Source: Streptomyces sp. NBC_01428
GTDB taxonomy: Bacteria; Actinomycetota; Actinomycetes; Streptomycetales; Streptomycetaceae
DNA length: 64,000 bases
Assembly (NCBI RefSeq): GCF_036231965.1
Contig: NZ_CP109499.1
Location: 5,084,001-5,148,000, forward strand
Direction: 5' to 3'
Numbering within the stretch: position 1 is the stretch's first letter; each line of letters opens with the position of its first letter. Below, in pieces: positions 6,082 through 15,406 of this stretch. The translations under genes were made by a program, and so were the position numbers. Under the pieces are notes generated by a model, which saw only the letters and a list, made by a program, of their open reading frames with translations, searched no databases and was not told where the DNA came from.

Positions 6082-9066
6082 TCACGCACCTCCGCTCCCG
6101 CTCGTGCCCCCGTCATCGCGGCCCGAGTCGTCCAGACCGCGCAGGGTCTCCCGCAGGTCCGGTGCCTCCGGGTGGCCGGTCTCCTCCAGGAGGGCGAGCG
6201 CCCTCCGGAACGCGGCGACCGCCGTGTCCCGGTCGCCCGCGGCGAGGTGCGCGTCCCCCGCGTGCCGCAGGGTGTCGGCCTCCAGGTAGTGGTCGCCGAT
6301 CTCCCGGTAGAGCGTCACCGCCCGCTCGAAGCGTTCGACCGCCGCGCCGTACTGGCCCAGCTGGTGAAGCGCGTATCCGACACTGTCCTGCGCGGCGGCC
6401 TCCCCGACCGGGTCGCCGATCTCCTGATGCAGGGCGACGGCCTTCTCGCAGTGCTCCAGCGCCTTGTCGTGCTCGCCGAGCAGGATGTACGTCCAGCCGA
6501 CCTCGTTCAGGACGATCGCCTCACTGCTCGTGCTGCCCTTCCTCCGGTACAGCTCGCGGGCGTGCGCGTAGTGGTCGAGCGAGACGGCGAACCTGCCCTC
6601 GCCGTTGGCCTGGTAGGCGAGGCAGCGCCGGGTGCGGGCCTCGCCGAACGCGTCGCCCTCCGCCCGGAACAGCTCCAGCGCGCGGCCGAGGTCGCGGCGG
6701 GCCTCCGCGGAGTGCGCGAACCGTGTGTGGAAGAAGCCCAGTCCTCGCAACGCGTGCGCCTCGCCGGTCCGGTCGCCGACGGCACGGGCGGCGCGCAGCG
6801 CGGCACTGTTGATCTCCATCAGGTCGTGCCAGAAGCCGAGCCGGTCGAAGTAGAGGTCGAGGCCCACCGCGGTGCGCCAGGCGTGGTCCTCGTGGCCGTG
6901 CGCGGCGGCCTGCTCGACGACCGCGCGCAGCACGTGCCGCTCGGCGCGCAGCCAGTTCATGGCCTGCTTGCGGCCGGTGAACCGCAGGGGCCCGCTGTCC
7001 GTTGTGCTGGACGGCAGGGGGAGGGTCTCGCGCAGCGGACCGATGGTCGCGGAGGCGTTGTGGGTGGTGTGCAGATAGTGGTCGTGCAGGCGCAGCAGCG
7101 CCGCCGCGCGCCGCTCCGCGCCGTCCTCGGCGTCGGCCAGTTCCCCCGCGTAGGCGCGCAGCAGGTCGTGGAAGGCGTAGCGGCCGGGCGCGTGCTCTCC
7201 GAGCAGGCTGGCCCCGGTGAGTTCGCCCAGCCGGGCGCGGACCGTGCGGGCCGGCTCGGCGGCCAGGGCCGCGGCCGCGGCGGTGCCGATGTCGGGCCCC
7301 GGGTGCAGGGAGAGCCGGCGGAAGAGCGCCGCCGCCGGCTGCGACAGCGCGTGGTACGACCAGGAGAAGACGGCGCGTACGTCCGTGCGGGCGTCGCCGC
7401 CGGTGAAGGCGTCCAGGCTGCCGTGGTTCTCGCGGAGTTCCCCGGCGATGTCCGCGAGCCGGAACCCGGGGTGGTGGGCGGCCCGCGCGGCCACGATGGC
7501 GAGGGCGAGCGGCAGCCGGGCGCACAGCTCGACGATGGCGTCGGCGGCCTGCGGTTCCGCCTCCACCCGCGAGGGGCCGAGGCGGCGGGCCAGCATGGCG
7601 CGTGCCTCGTCGCCGGTGAGCGGACCGAGGGTCAGCGGGTGGGCGCCGTGTCCCGCCACCAGGCCGGTCAGCCGACTGCGGCTGGTGACGATGACCAGGC
7701 AGCCCGGTGTGCCGGGCAGCAGCGGCCGTATCTGCTCGGTGTCGCGGGCGTTGTCGAGCACGATCAGCACGCGGCGGCGGGCGAGGACGCTGCGGTAGAG
7801 GGCGGCCTGCGCGTCGAGTCCTTCGGGGACGGCCTGCGGGGCCACGCCGAGCGCCACGAGGAAGGTCTCCAGCGCCTCGGAGGGGTGCATCACGGAGCCG
7901 CCCTGGGTGTATCCGCGCAGGTTGACGTAGAGGCTGCCGTCGGGGAAGCGGTGGGCGGCCCGGTGCGCCCAGTGCACGGCCAGCGTGGTCTTGCCGGCCC
8001 CCGCCATGCCGTTGATGAGGCCGATCACGGCCTTGTCGGGGTGGTCGTCGGCGGGCAGCAGCGCCTCCACGAGCCCGAGTTCGGCCTCCCGTCCGGTGAA
8101 CAGGGCGAGATCGGCCGGGAGTTGGGACGGATGGACGTCTCCCCTGGCTCGTACGGGCTCGGCCCCTTCGCGGTCGTCCGCGGGTCCCGTGTCCGCGCGT
8201 GCCTCGTCGGCGGAGGTCGCCGAGGTCGCCGAGGTCGCGGTGACGGAGGTGGCGGGGGCCGGGACCGGCACGGGCGGCGGCGACAGGTCCGGCTCGCCGG
8301 TCAGCAGCCGTGCGTGGGCGGCGCGCAGGGACGGGCCGGGTTCGATGCCGAGTTCGTCCACGAGGGTGCGGCGGGTGCGTGCGTAGACCTCCAGGGCCTC
8401 GGCCCGCCGACCGCACCGGTACAGGGCGACCAGCAGCAGTTCGCACACCGCCTCGCGCAGCGGCTGCGCGTCGCGCAGCGCCTTCAGCTCCGGCAACACC
8501 GCCTCGTGGCGGCCGAGTTCGAGTTCCACGCGCAGCCGGTACTCCTGGGCGCCCAGCCGCCGTTCGGCCAGCCGTGTCCGTTCGGCACGGGCGAAGGGGC
8601 CGGGGACACCGCCCAGCGCCGGGCCCTGCCACGCGGCGAGCGCGCCGCCGAGCAGCCGGGCCGCCGCACGGCTGTCGCCCGCGGCACGGCGCCGTTCGGC
8701 CTGCGCGAGGCTCTCCTCGAACACGCCGAGGTCGCTGGTGATCTCCTCGGTGCGCAGGGCGTATCCGTCGCCGACGGACACCAGGAGCCGGGGTGGAGCG
8801 CCCGCGGGCCGGGCGGGCTCCAGCACCTTGCGCAGCCGGGACGCGTAGGTGCGCAGCATGGGGACGGCGCCCGACGGCGGGGTGTGACCCCAGACGCCGT
8901 CGACGAGTTCACCGACGCCGGCCGCGCGTCCGCCGCGCAGCAGCAGCACCGCCAGCACCGCCCGCTGCTGCGGCGGACCGAGCACCAGCTCCGTCCCGCC
9001 CCGCCAGGCCCGCAGCGGGCCCAGTAAGGAAAAACGCAGAACTTCCGCACCACCAGTAACGCTCAC
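6082..9066 (-). CDS. AfsR/SARP-type transcriptional regulator (BTAD, NB-ARC, TPR)
   Basis: The protein has about 994 residues from a GTG at 9066. An ATG at 9135 is possible, but the added codons have third positions unlike coding DNA here. Order of domains: OmpR-like winged helix (LRFSLLGPL... about 8-100), bacterial transcriptional activation domain (to ~255), a Pro/Ser/Thr linker, an NB-ARC ATPase with Walker A GMAGAGKTT near 353-361 and a downstream LIVLDNARD Walker B, and a C-terminal TPR array. It should bind direct repeats near target promoters in an ATP-dependent manner. Residue 14 is encoded by TTA (9025-9027), a codon that in Streptomyces requires the bldA tRNA. It lies within the conserved first strand of the DNA-binding domain. 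Confidence 0.92.
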   Translation of the reverse strand: MSVTGGAEVLRFSLLGPLRAWRGGTELVLGPPQQRAVLAVLLLRGGRAAGVGELVDGVWGHTPPSGAVPMLRTYASRLRKVLEPARPAGAPPRLLVSVGDGYALRTEEITSDLGVFEESLAQAERRRAAGDSRAAARLLGGALAAWQGPALGGVPGPFARAERTRLAERRLGAQEYRLRVELELGRHEAVLPELKALRDAQPLREAVCELLLVALYRCGRRAEALEVYARTRRTLVDELGIEPGPSLRAAHARLLTGEPDLSPPPVPVPAPATSVTATSATSATSADEARADTGPADDREGAEPVRARGDVHPSQLPADLALFTGREAELGLVEALLPADDHPDKAVIGLINGMAGAGKTTLAVHWAHRAAHRFPDGSLYVNLRGYTQGGSVMHPSEALETFLVALGVAPQAVPEGLDAQAALYRSVLARRRVLIVLDNARDTEQIRPLLPGTPGCLVIVTSRSRLTGLVAGHGAHPLTLGPLTGDEARAMLARRLGPSRVEAEPQAADAIVELCARLPLALAIVAARAAHHPGFRLADIAGELRENHGSLDAFTGGDARTDVRAVFSWSYHALSQPAAALFRRLSLHPGPDIGTAAAAALAAEPARTVRARLGELTGASLLGEHAPGRYAFHDLLRAYAGELADAEDGAERRAAALLRLHDHYLHTTHNASATIGPLRETLPLPSSTTDSGPLRFTGRKQAMNWLRAERHVLRAVVEQAAAHGHEDHAWRTAVGLDLYFDRLGFWHDLMEINSAALRAARAVGDRTGEAHALRGLGFFHTRFAHSAEARRDLGRALELFRAEGDAFGEARTRRCLAYQANGEGRFAVSLDHYAHARELYRRKGSTSSEAIVLNEVGWTYILLGEHDKALEHCEKAVALHQEIGDPVGEAAAQDSVGYALHQLGQYGAAVERFERAVTLYREIGDHYLEADTLRHAGDAHLAAGDRDTAVAAFRRALALLEETGHPEAPDLRETLRGLDDSGRDDGGTSGSGGA

Positions 9067-9240
9067 ACCACCGGAGAGTAGCGAGCCGCTGTTACGAACA
9101 CTCTTACGAGCATGAGATTCGTTTGTTCGAGGCATGTACGGGGCGCGACGCCGGGGCCGTGGGATCCGGAGCGGCTGGTTCCCGATGGCGCCGGAACGCC
9201 GGTCACATAAGGGACACTACTGACATGGCTGAAGCTGACC

Positions 9241-9894
9241 ATGCGCGGTGAGCGAGTTGTCCACAGGGTGTGGACATATGTGCGCGGCGCCCCCGGCACG
9301 TACATCTGGCTGGCGATCCTGTTCATCACCACGGTCGCGATGCATCACATGTCTCCGGATTTCGAAGCGGACTTCCTGCGGCAGCGCTCGACGAACCTGC
9401 ACGAGCTGTCGAGCAACCCGGTGCGCGTGCTGATCGCCAGCGCGATGTGGATCGACGGCGGACGCTGGCTGCCGTACGCCGTGCTCTACACCGTCTTCCA
9501 GGCACCCGCCGAACGCTGGCTCGGCACCGCGCGCTGGCTCGCCGTGAACGCCGCCGCGCACGTGCTGTCCACGCTGATCAGCGAGGGTGCGCTGCTCTGG
9601 GCGATCCGGCACGGCGTGGCACCGCACTCCGAGGCCGACACCCTCGACATCGGGGTGAGCTACGCCCTCGCGGGCGTCGTCGGCGTGCTCACCTACCGGA
9701 TCGCGGTCCCCTGGCGGTACGCGTACCTGGTGATCGTCCTGGCCGTCTACGGGGTCCCCTTCGCCACCGGGCGCACCTTCACCGATCTCGGGCATTTCAC
9801 CTCCGTACTCATCGGTCTCGCCTGTTATCCGCTGGTCAGAGGGCGGGGAAAAGCATGGAATCCGAAGGAGACAGTGAGCGCGTTCAGGGGTTAA
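9241..9894 (+). CDS. Rhomboid-like integral membrane protein
   Basis: The 217-residue protein starts at the ATG at 9241 and has about six hydrophobic segments, beginning with YIWLAILFITTVAMHH at ~21-36. The arrangement (WLPYAVLYTVFQAPAERWLG, then NAAAHVLSTLISEGAL, and a late TDLGHFTSVLIGLACYPLV segment) resembles rhomboid-like proteins of actinobacteria. The GxSx catalytic serine motif of active rhomboid proteases is not evident. It is therefore probably a non-proteolytic relative. It is followed after 10 bp by a flavoprotein gene and may be cotranscribed. Confidence 0.72.
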   Translation: MRGERVVHRVWTYVRGAPGTYIWLAILFITTVAMHHMSPDFEADFLRQRSTNLHELSSNPVRVLIASAMWIDGGRWLPYAVLYTVFQAPAERWLGTARWLAVNAAAHVLSTLISEGALLWAIRHGVAPHSEADTLDIGVSYALAGVVGVLTYRIAVPWRYAYLVIVLAVYGVPFATGRTFTDLGHFTSVLIGLACYPLVRGRGKAWNPKETVSAFRG

Positions 9895-9904
9895 CGTCCC
9901 GCTC

Positions 9905-11311
9905 ATGAGCAGCTCGGCAGGCAACGCCGTGAACGGCGGCATCTCCTTCTGGTACGCGGACGACGGCTTCCCCGCCCCCCGGGAACCACTGCCCGGCGAC
10001 GCGACCGCCGACGTCGTCGTGGTCGGCGGCGGCTACACCGGACTGTGGACCGCGTACTACCTGAAGAAGGCCGCGCCCTTCCTGCGGGTGACCGTCCTGG
10101 AGCAGAAGTTCTGCGGCTACGGCGCCTCCGGGCGCAACGGCGGCTGGCTCTACAACGGCATCGCGGGCCGTGACCGCTACGCGAAGCTGCACGGCAAGGA
10201 GGCGGCCACCCGTCTCCAGCAGGCCATGAACGACACCGTGGACGAGGTCGTCCGGGTGGCCGCCGAGGAGGGCGTCGAGGCGGACGTCCACCAGGGCGGT
10301 GTCCTCGAAGTGGCCTACACGCCGGCCCAGTTGGCCCGGCTCAAGGCCTTCCACGCGCACGAGCTGTCGTACGGCGAGAAGGACCGCGAGCTGTACGGCG
10401 CGAAGGAGACGGCCGAGCGGATCCGGGTCGCCGACGCGGTCGGCTCGACCTGGACACCGCACGGCGCCCGGCTCCACCCGGTCAAACTGGTCAAGGGCCT
10501 CGCCGCCGCGGCCGAGGCCCTCGGCGTGACCATCCACGAGCAGACCCCCGTGACGGAGATCCGCCCCAAGCACGCGGTCACGCCCTACGGCACCGTCCGC
10601 GCCCCCTACATCCTGCGCTGCACCGAGGGGTTCACCGCGAACCTCAAGGGCCAGAAGCGCACCTGGCTGCCGATGAACTCCTCGATGATCGCGACGGAGC
10701 CGCTGACCGACGAGCAGTGGGCGGCCATCGGGTGGGAGGGCCGGGAGACCCTCGGCGACATGGCGCACGCGTACATGTACGCCCAGCGCACCGCCGACGG
10801 CCGCATCGCGCTCGGCGGACGCGGCGTCCCGTACCGCTTCGGCTCGCGCACCGACAACGACGGCCGCACGCAGCAGGCCACCATCGACGCCCTGTACGAG
10901 ATCCTCGTGCGGCTCTTCCCGCCGCTGACCGGCGTGCGCGTGGCCCATGCCTGGTCCGGCGTCCTCGGTGTCCCGCGCGACTGGTGCGCCACGGTCACCC
11001 TGGACCGCTCGACGGGCCTCGGCTGGGCCGGCGGATACGTCGGCTCCGGCGTCGCCACCACCAACCTGGCCGCCCGCACCCTGCGCGACCTCGTGCAGCA
11101 GGACTCCGGCCAGGCGGGTGCCACCGAGCTGACCGGCCTGCCCTGGGTCAACCACGCGGTCCGCAAGTGGGAGCCGGAACCGTTCCGCTGGATCGGCGTG
11201 CACGGCATGTACGCCACCTACCGCACCGCCGACCGGCGCGAACGGACCACCCACAGCGCGGAGTCGTCCCGGCTCGCACAACTGGCGGACCGGGTGGCCG
11301 GCCGGCACTGA
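9905..11311 (+). CDS. FAD-dependent amine/amino-acid oxidase (DAO family)
   Basis: The 468-residue enzyme has an N-terminal Rossmann motif DVVVVGGGYTGLWTAYYLKK at about 35-55 and then E-Q-K, the expected ribose-binding acidic residue. The segment FCGYGASGRNGGWL is typical of the DAO family, including gamma-glutamylputrescine oxidase (PuuB-like) proteins. C-terminal GWAGGYVGSGVATTNLA is the second FAD-binding segment. It would oxidise an amine with release of aldehyde or keto acid and H2O2. The substrate cannot be told; no other polyamine genes are in view. Confidence 0.85.
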   Translation: MSSSAGNAVNGGISFWYADDGFPAPREPLPGDATADVVVVGGGYTGLWTAYYLKKAAPFLRVTVLEQKFCGYGASGRNGGWLYNGIAGRDRYAKLHGKEAATRLQQAMNDTVDEVVRVAAEEGVEADVHQGGVLEVAYTPAQLARLKAFHAHELSYGEKDRELYGAKETAERIRVADAVGSTWTPHGARLHPVKLVKGLAAAAEALGVTIHEQTPVTEIRPKHAVTPYGTVRAPYILRCTEGFTANLKGQKRTWLPMNSSMIATEPLTDEQWAAIGWEGRETLGDMAHAYMYAQRTADGRIALGGRGVPYRFGSRTDNDGRTQQATIDALYEILVRLFPPLTGVRVAHAWSGVLGVPRDWCATVTLDRSTGLGWAGGYVGSGVATTNLAARTLRDLVQQDSGQAGATELTGLPWVNHAVRKWEPEPFRWIGVHGMYATYRTADRRERTTHSAESSRLAQLADRVAGRH

Positions 11312-11321
11312 GACCCGGTCC

Positions 11322-11345
11322 GACCGCCGACCCGCGCCGGCGGTC
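11322..11345. terminator. Small terminator hairpin between convergent genes
   Basis: GACCGCCG and CGGCGGTC pair over 8 bp with an 8-base loop, between the flavoprotein stop and the stop of the convergent MFS gene. There is no T-tract. Confidence 0.45.
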
Positions 11346-12927
11346 AGACGACGGGCTCCGGGACCGGCGCGTCCGTGGTGGTGTGCTTCGGCGGCTTGGC
11401 CGTCACCATGAGGCCCGCGATCAGGCCCGCCGCCAGCATGATGCCGACGGCCCACCAGATGGCCACCGTGTAGCCGTGCACGACGCCCTCGCGCACGATC
11501 AGGTCCTTCTGGGCGGGGTTGCCGAGATGGGCGGCGACGTAGGCCGTGGTGCTGGTGGTGGCGATGGTGTTCAGCAGGGCCGTACCGATGGAACCGCCCA
11601 CCTGCTGCGAGGTGTTGACCGTCGCGGAGGTCACGCCCGAGTCCTGGGGGGCGACCCCGGCGGTGGCCGTGGCGAAGACCGGCATGAAGGTCAGGCCCAT
11701 CCCGAGACCCAGCAGGAGCAGGCCCGGCAGCACTTCTCCGGTGTAGTCGGACTCCACGGTGAGCTGGGTGAAGAACAGCATCCCGCCCGCCGCGAGGATC
11801 ATGCCCGGCACCATCAGCATCCGCGGCGCCAGATGCGGCAGCAGCCGCGCCGAGATCTGCGTCGAGCCGATGATGATGGCGACGGTCAGCGGCAGGAACG
11901 CGAGACCGGTCTTCACCGGCGAGTACCCGAGGATGACCTGGAGGTAGTAGGTCATGAAGAGGAACACGCCGAACATGCCGATGACCGCCAGGCCCATCGT
12001 CAGGAAGCAGCCCGCGCGGTTGCGGTCCTTGATGATGTGCAGCGGCAGCAGCGGGCTCGGGGCCCTCTTCTGCCACCACACGAACGCGGCCAGCATCGCG
12101 ACACCGCCGATGAGCAGGGTCAGCACCACCGGGTCCGACCAGCCGCGCGGCTCCGCCTCGCTGAACCCGTAGACGATCGCGACCAGTCCGCCGCAGCCGA
12201 GGATCGCGCCGGGCACGTCCAGCCGGACGTTCTTGTGGCCGGGCCGGTCGTGCAGCAGCCCGAGGGCGCCGAACACCGCGATGATCGCGATGGGGATGTT
12301 GACGTAGAGGCACCAGCGCCAGTTCAGGTACTCCGTCAGCAGACCGCCCGCGATGAAGCCGATCGCCGACCCCGAGCCGGCCAGCGCACCGTAGATGCCG
12401 AAGGCCTTGCCGCGCTCCTTCGGGTCGGTGAACGTCGTCGTCAGCAGCGAGAGCGCGGAGGGCGCCAGCAGCGCCGCGAACGCGCCCTGGAGCGCGCGGG
12501 CACCGAAGAGCATGGCGGACGTCGTCGCCGCGCCGCCGAGCGCCGAGGCACCGGCGAAGCCGATCAGGCCGATGATGAACGTCCGTTTGCGGCCGACGAG
12601 GTCCGCGACCCGTCCGCCGAGCAGCAGCAGACCGCCGAACGCCAGCGTGTAGGCCGTGATGACCCACTGCCGGTTGCCGTCGGACATGTGCAGGGCGCTC
12701 TGCGCCGAGGGAAGCGCGATGTTCACGATCGTCGCGTCCAGCACGACCATCAGCTGCGCGAGAGCGATGATCACCAACGCCCACCAACGGTGGGTGTCCT
12801 GACCTGCGGGGACACTGGGTTCGCCTGTCCGGGTGGCACTCACCCGCTCAGAAGACCATGGATCGGCACGGGTCGCATCTCCGGACGAGACGGCCTCGGA
12901 CGACGCCTTTCCCGGGCTCGTCGTCAT
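11344..12927 (-). CDS. MFS multidrug exporter, DHA2 (EmrB/QacA) family, 14 TM
   Basis: The 527-residue protein has a hydrophilic N-terminus of ~45 residues and then about 14 transmembrane helices. It carries the DHA2 signature LDATIVNIALPS in helix 1, the motif A loop (GGRVADLVGRKRTFI) and a late PQDSGVTSATVNTSQQVGGSIG segment usual in this family. It should expel drugs or metabolites in exchange for protons. Its ATG overlaps the stop of the preceding oxidoreductase gene by four bases (TCAT on the plus strand), so the two are coupled. Confidence 0.93.
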   Translation of the reverse strand: MTTSPGKASSEAVSSGDATRADPWSSERVSATRTGEPSVPAGQDTHRWWALVIIALAQLMVVLDATIVNIALPSAQSALHMSDGNRQWVITAYTLAFGGLLLLGGRVADLVGRKRTFIIGLIGFAGASALGGAATTSAMLFGARALQGAFAALLAPSALSLLTTTFTDPKERGKAFGIYGALAGSGSAIGFIAGGLLTEYLNWRWCLYVNIPIAIIAVFGALGLLHDRPGHKNVRLDVPGAILGCGGLVAIVYGFSEAEPRGWSDPVVLTLLIGGVAMLAAFVWWQKRAPSPLLPLHIIKDRNRAGCFLTMGLAVIGMFGVFLFMTYYLQVILGYSPVKTGLAFLPLTVAIIIGSTQISARLLPHLAPRMLMVPGMILAAGGMLFFTQLTVESDYTGEVLPGLLLLGLGMGLTFMPVFATATAGVAPQDSGVTSATVNTSQQVGGSIGTALLNTIATTSTTAYVAAHLGNPAQKDLIVREGVVHGYTVAIWWAVGIMLAAGLIAGLMVTAKPPKHTTTDAPVPEPVV

Positions 12928-13907
12928 GGCTCCAGCACCACCTTCCCGATCGTCGCCCTGCTTTCCAGGGCACGGTGTGCGGCCGCCGCCTCCGCCAGCG
13001 GGAAGCGGGTCACGGCCGGGCTGAGCCGCCCGGACGCGGCCTGCGCGAGAGCCCGCAGTTCCAGGGTCCGTACGGGATCGGGGCCGCCCGCCCGCCGCAT
13101 CATCACGGGCCCGAGCACCTGCTCGGACACCCCCTCGACCAGGTACGGGGAGCCGTCCCGGATGCCCTCGCCCGACCAGCCGAAGACCACGTGCCGGCCA
13201 CCCGGTCCGAGCAGCGCGACGGCCTCCCGGGCGACCTCGCCGCCGACGCCGTCGAACACGACCGTCGCCGGCCGGCCGCCGAGCTGTGCGCGGACCTTCT
13301 CCGACCAGCTCGGTTCGGTGTAGTCGACGGCGTGGTCCGCGCCGTTCGCGCGGACCCGGGCCACCTTCTCGGGGGCGCCCGCGAGACCGATCACGGTCGC
13401 GCCCCGGTGGTGCGCGTACTGCACGAGCAGCGTGCCGATGCCGCCGGCCGCCGCGGGCACGACGACCACGTCGGCGGGCCCCGGCTCGGCGAACTGCACG
13501 ATCCCCATGGCGGTGCGGCCGGTTCCGATCATGGCGACGGCCTGCGCGAAGTCCAGGTTCTCCGGGATGTCGTGGACGCGGTCGACGTCGGTGACGGCCA
13601 GTTCGGCGTAGCCCCCGGGCGCGAAGCCGAGGTGGGCGACGACCCGGCGGCCGAGCCAGAGCGCCGCGACGCCCTCGCCGAGGGACTCCACGGTCCCGGC
13701 CACCTCCCGCCCGGGGATCGTCGGCAGGACGGTCGGACCGGGCGCCGGACCGCCCCGCATGCCCTCGCGCAGGGCCGCGTCCAGGAGATGGACCCCCGCG
13801 GCGGCCACGGCGATCCGCACCTGCCCCGGCCCCGGCACGGGGTCGTCGACGCGCTCGTGGACAAGGTGATCGGCGGGCCCGAAGGTGTGCAGTCGGATGG
13901 CGTGCAT
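12924..13907 (-). CDS. Zinc-independent NADPH:quinone oxidoreductase (MDR family)
   Basis: The start at 13907 has a GAGGAG site upstream; 327 residues is the usual length. The N-terminal GroES-like domain (MHAIRLHTFGPADHL...) is followed by a Rossmann domain with AAAGGIGTLLVQYAHHRGA near 145-165. Zinc-ligand cysteines are absent, as in quinone reductases/crotonases of the QOR subfamily. It would reduce quinones or enals with NADPH. Coupling to the downstream DHA2 exporter suggests joint detoxification of a reactive compound, which is inference from context. Confidence 0.87.
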   Translation of the reverse strand: MHAIRLHTFGPADHLVHERVDDPVPGPGQVRIAVAAAGVHLLDAALREGMRGGPAPGPTVLPTIPGREVAGTVESLGEGVAALWLGRRVVAHLGFAPGGYAELAVTDVDRVHDIPENLDFAQAVAMIGTGRTAMGIVQFAEPGPADVVVVPAAAGGIGTLLVQYAHHRGATVIGLAGAPEKVARVRANGADHAVDYTEPSWSEKVRAQLGGRPATVVFDGVGGEVAREAVALLGPGGRHVVFGWSGEGIRDGSPYLVEGVSEQVLGPVMMRRAGGPDPVRTLELRALAQAASGRLSPAVTRFPLAEAAAAHRALESRATIGKVVLEP

Positions 13908-14090
13908 CGGGGACTCCTCAAGAAGGTCGCAGAGGCGGACGAGGGCGGGCACGGCGTGTCCGTGCCGGGCCGGGCCGTGCCGCCCGATGGGGGTTCGACA
14001 GCCCGGAAGCTCGGACCGACAACCCGGAGGCGACAACCGGGAAGGCGTCTGCCGTCTGCCGTCTGTCGTCGGGTTCACCACTCTCCGACC

Positions 14091-15257
14091 TCAAGCGCGC
14101 TTGAGGTCAAGACGCTCGCGGATGCGCAGGGCCAGCGCCACCGCCTCCAGCGCACTGTTGAAGGACACCTCGGAGAGCACACCGGGGGCGGCCACCTGGT
14201 CGCCGACGAGGTAGACGCCGTCCCCGCGGTCGATGGAGGGCCGGTCCCGCCAGCTCGTGCCGGGCGGATCGACCGCGCCCGTACGGCCGCTCGCCACCGA
14301 CTCGCGCCGCCAGGTGACCCGTTCGCGCCAGCCCTCGAAGGCGAGGTCGAGCAGGTGCTCGGCGCGCGCCACCCCGTCGGCCCCCGACTCCTCCGGCGCG
14401 ATCGGGATCTGCCCCTGGAGGAGCTGCTCGCCGGCCGGGGCGAGCGTGCGGTCCCGCGCCGTGAACCGTTCGATCCAGCCCGGCGCGTCCAGGTCGGAGA
14501 CGGCGAACGCGTCACCGCGCCGGCTCGTCAGCGCCAGGTCGATCAGCGCGGTACGGCCGCTCGGCCAGGTCAGCGACGCGTCCCCGAGCAGGCGCCGGGC
14601 GGAGGCGAGCGAGGTGGCGACGACGACCGGTCCCTTGCCCACCGGCAGCCGGTCCACCCGGGCCAGCGTCTCCATCCGCACCCCGAGGTTCCAGGCCCGG
14701 CCCGCCATCCGGTCGATGACGTTGGCCCAGCCGCCCCGCGGGCAGTTCGCCTCCGGGGGCAGCCGCATGGCCCGGCGCAGCCGCTCCTGCACGAACGCGG
14801 CGGACAGCGATCCGGGGTCGTGGTGGAAGAGGGCGACGGCCGCGTAGTTGGCGGCGGCCCGCGCACCCTCCGCTCCGGCCTGCCCGGTCGCCCAGGTCAT
14901 GAAGTCCACGTCCTCCGGCGCCTGTTGGCAGGAGCGCCGGAGCAGCTTGAGCATCGCGAAGGGCGGAGTGCGGCGCAGCGCGCCCTTGTGGTGCAGCCGC
15001 AGCCGGGCGGCCTCGCGGGCCGGTACCGGCGCGAGCGGTCCGATCAGGTCCCGCTGCTTCAGCCACGTCCAGTGCGGGCCCGCGCTGTACAGGGCGTGCG
15101 GGCCCTCGTTGGTCCGGTAGGGGCCCTCGGCGGTCCGGGCCCGCCCGCCGAGGGTGTGGTGGGCCTCGTGGACGGTGACGCTCGCGCCGGCCTCCGCCGC
15201 GGTGATCGCGGCGGTCAGTCCGGCGAAGCCGCCGCCGATGACGGTGATGCGGTCCAT
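14091..15257 (-). CDS. FAD-dependent amine-oxidase/phytoene-desaturase-like protein
   Basis: The ATG at 15257 immediately begins the dinucleotide-binding motif MDRITVIGGGFAGLTAAITAAE and has a GAGGAG site upstream, so the start is firm. The 388 residues then show E-A-H (ribose contact), GGRARTAEGPYRTNEGPHALY and the C-terminal FAD segment DGVYLVGDQVAAPGVLSEVSFNSALEA. This is the layout of protoporphyrinogen/phytoene dehydrogenase-like flavoproteins of unknown substrate. It is monocistronic as far as can be seen. Confidence 0.85.
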   Translation of the reverse strand: MDRITVIGGGFAGLTAAITAAEAGASVTVHEAHHTLGGRARTAEGPYRTNEGPHALYSAGPHWTWLKQRDLIGPLAPVPAREAARLRLHHKGALRRTPPFAMLKLLRRSCQQAPEDVDFMTWATGQAGAEGARAAANYAAVALFHHDPGSLSAAFVQERLRRAMRLPPEANCPRGGWANVIDRMAGRAWNLGVRMETLARVDRLPVGKGPVVVATSLASARRLLGDASLTWPSGRTALIDLALTSRRGDAFAVSDLDAPGWIERFTARDRTLAPAGEQLLQGQIPIAPEESGADGVARAEHLLDLAFEGWRERVTWRRESVASGRTGAVDPPGTSWRDRPSIDRGDGVYLVGDQVAAPGVLSEVSFNSALEAVALALRIRERLDLKRA

Positions 15258-15406
15258 GGCTGGAGGTCTCCTCGTGCTCGGGGTCCGAGAGGGCTCTGAC
15301 AGCGGGCCTTTCTGTGAAGAGGACCGATCGGAGGCCCCGGAATGTGACATGGGCCGGGTTCGCGCAGGCCAGGGCGTTTGTCAGTGGGGGAGGGCAGGAT
15401 GGGGGC

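Noticed and set aside
6172..9027. A 951-codon open frame opposite the AfsR-like gene
   Set aside because: High-GC shadow of a real gene; the minus-strand product has full domain structure and the antisense product has none.
12858..15299. An 813-codon open frame across three minus-strand genes
   Set aside because: Covers parts of an exporter, an oxidoreductase and a flavoprotein, each with clear motifs on the other strand.
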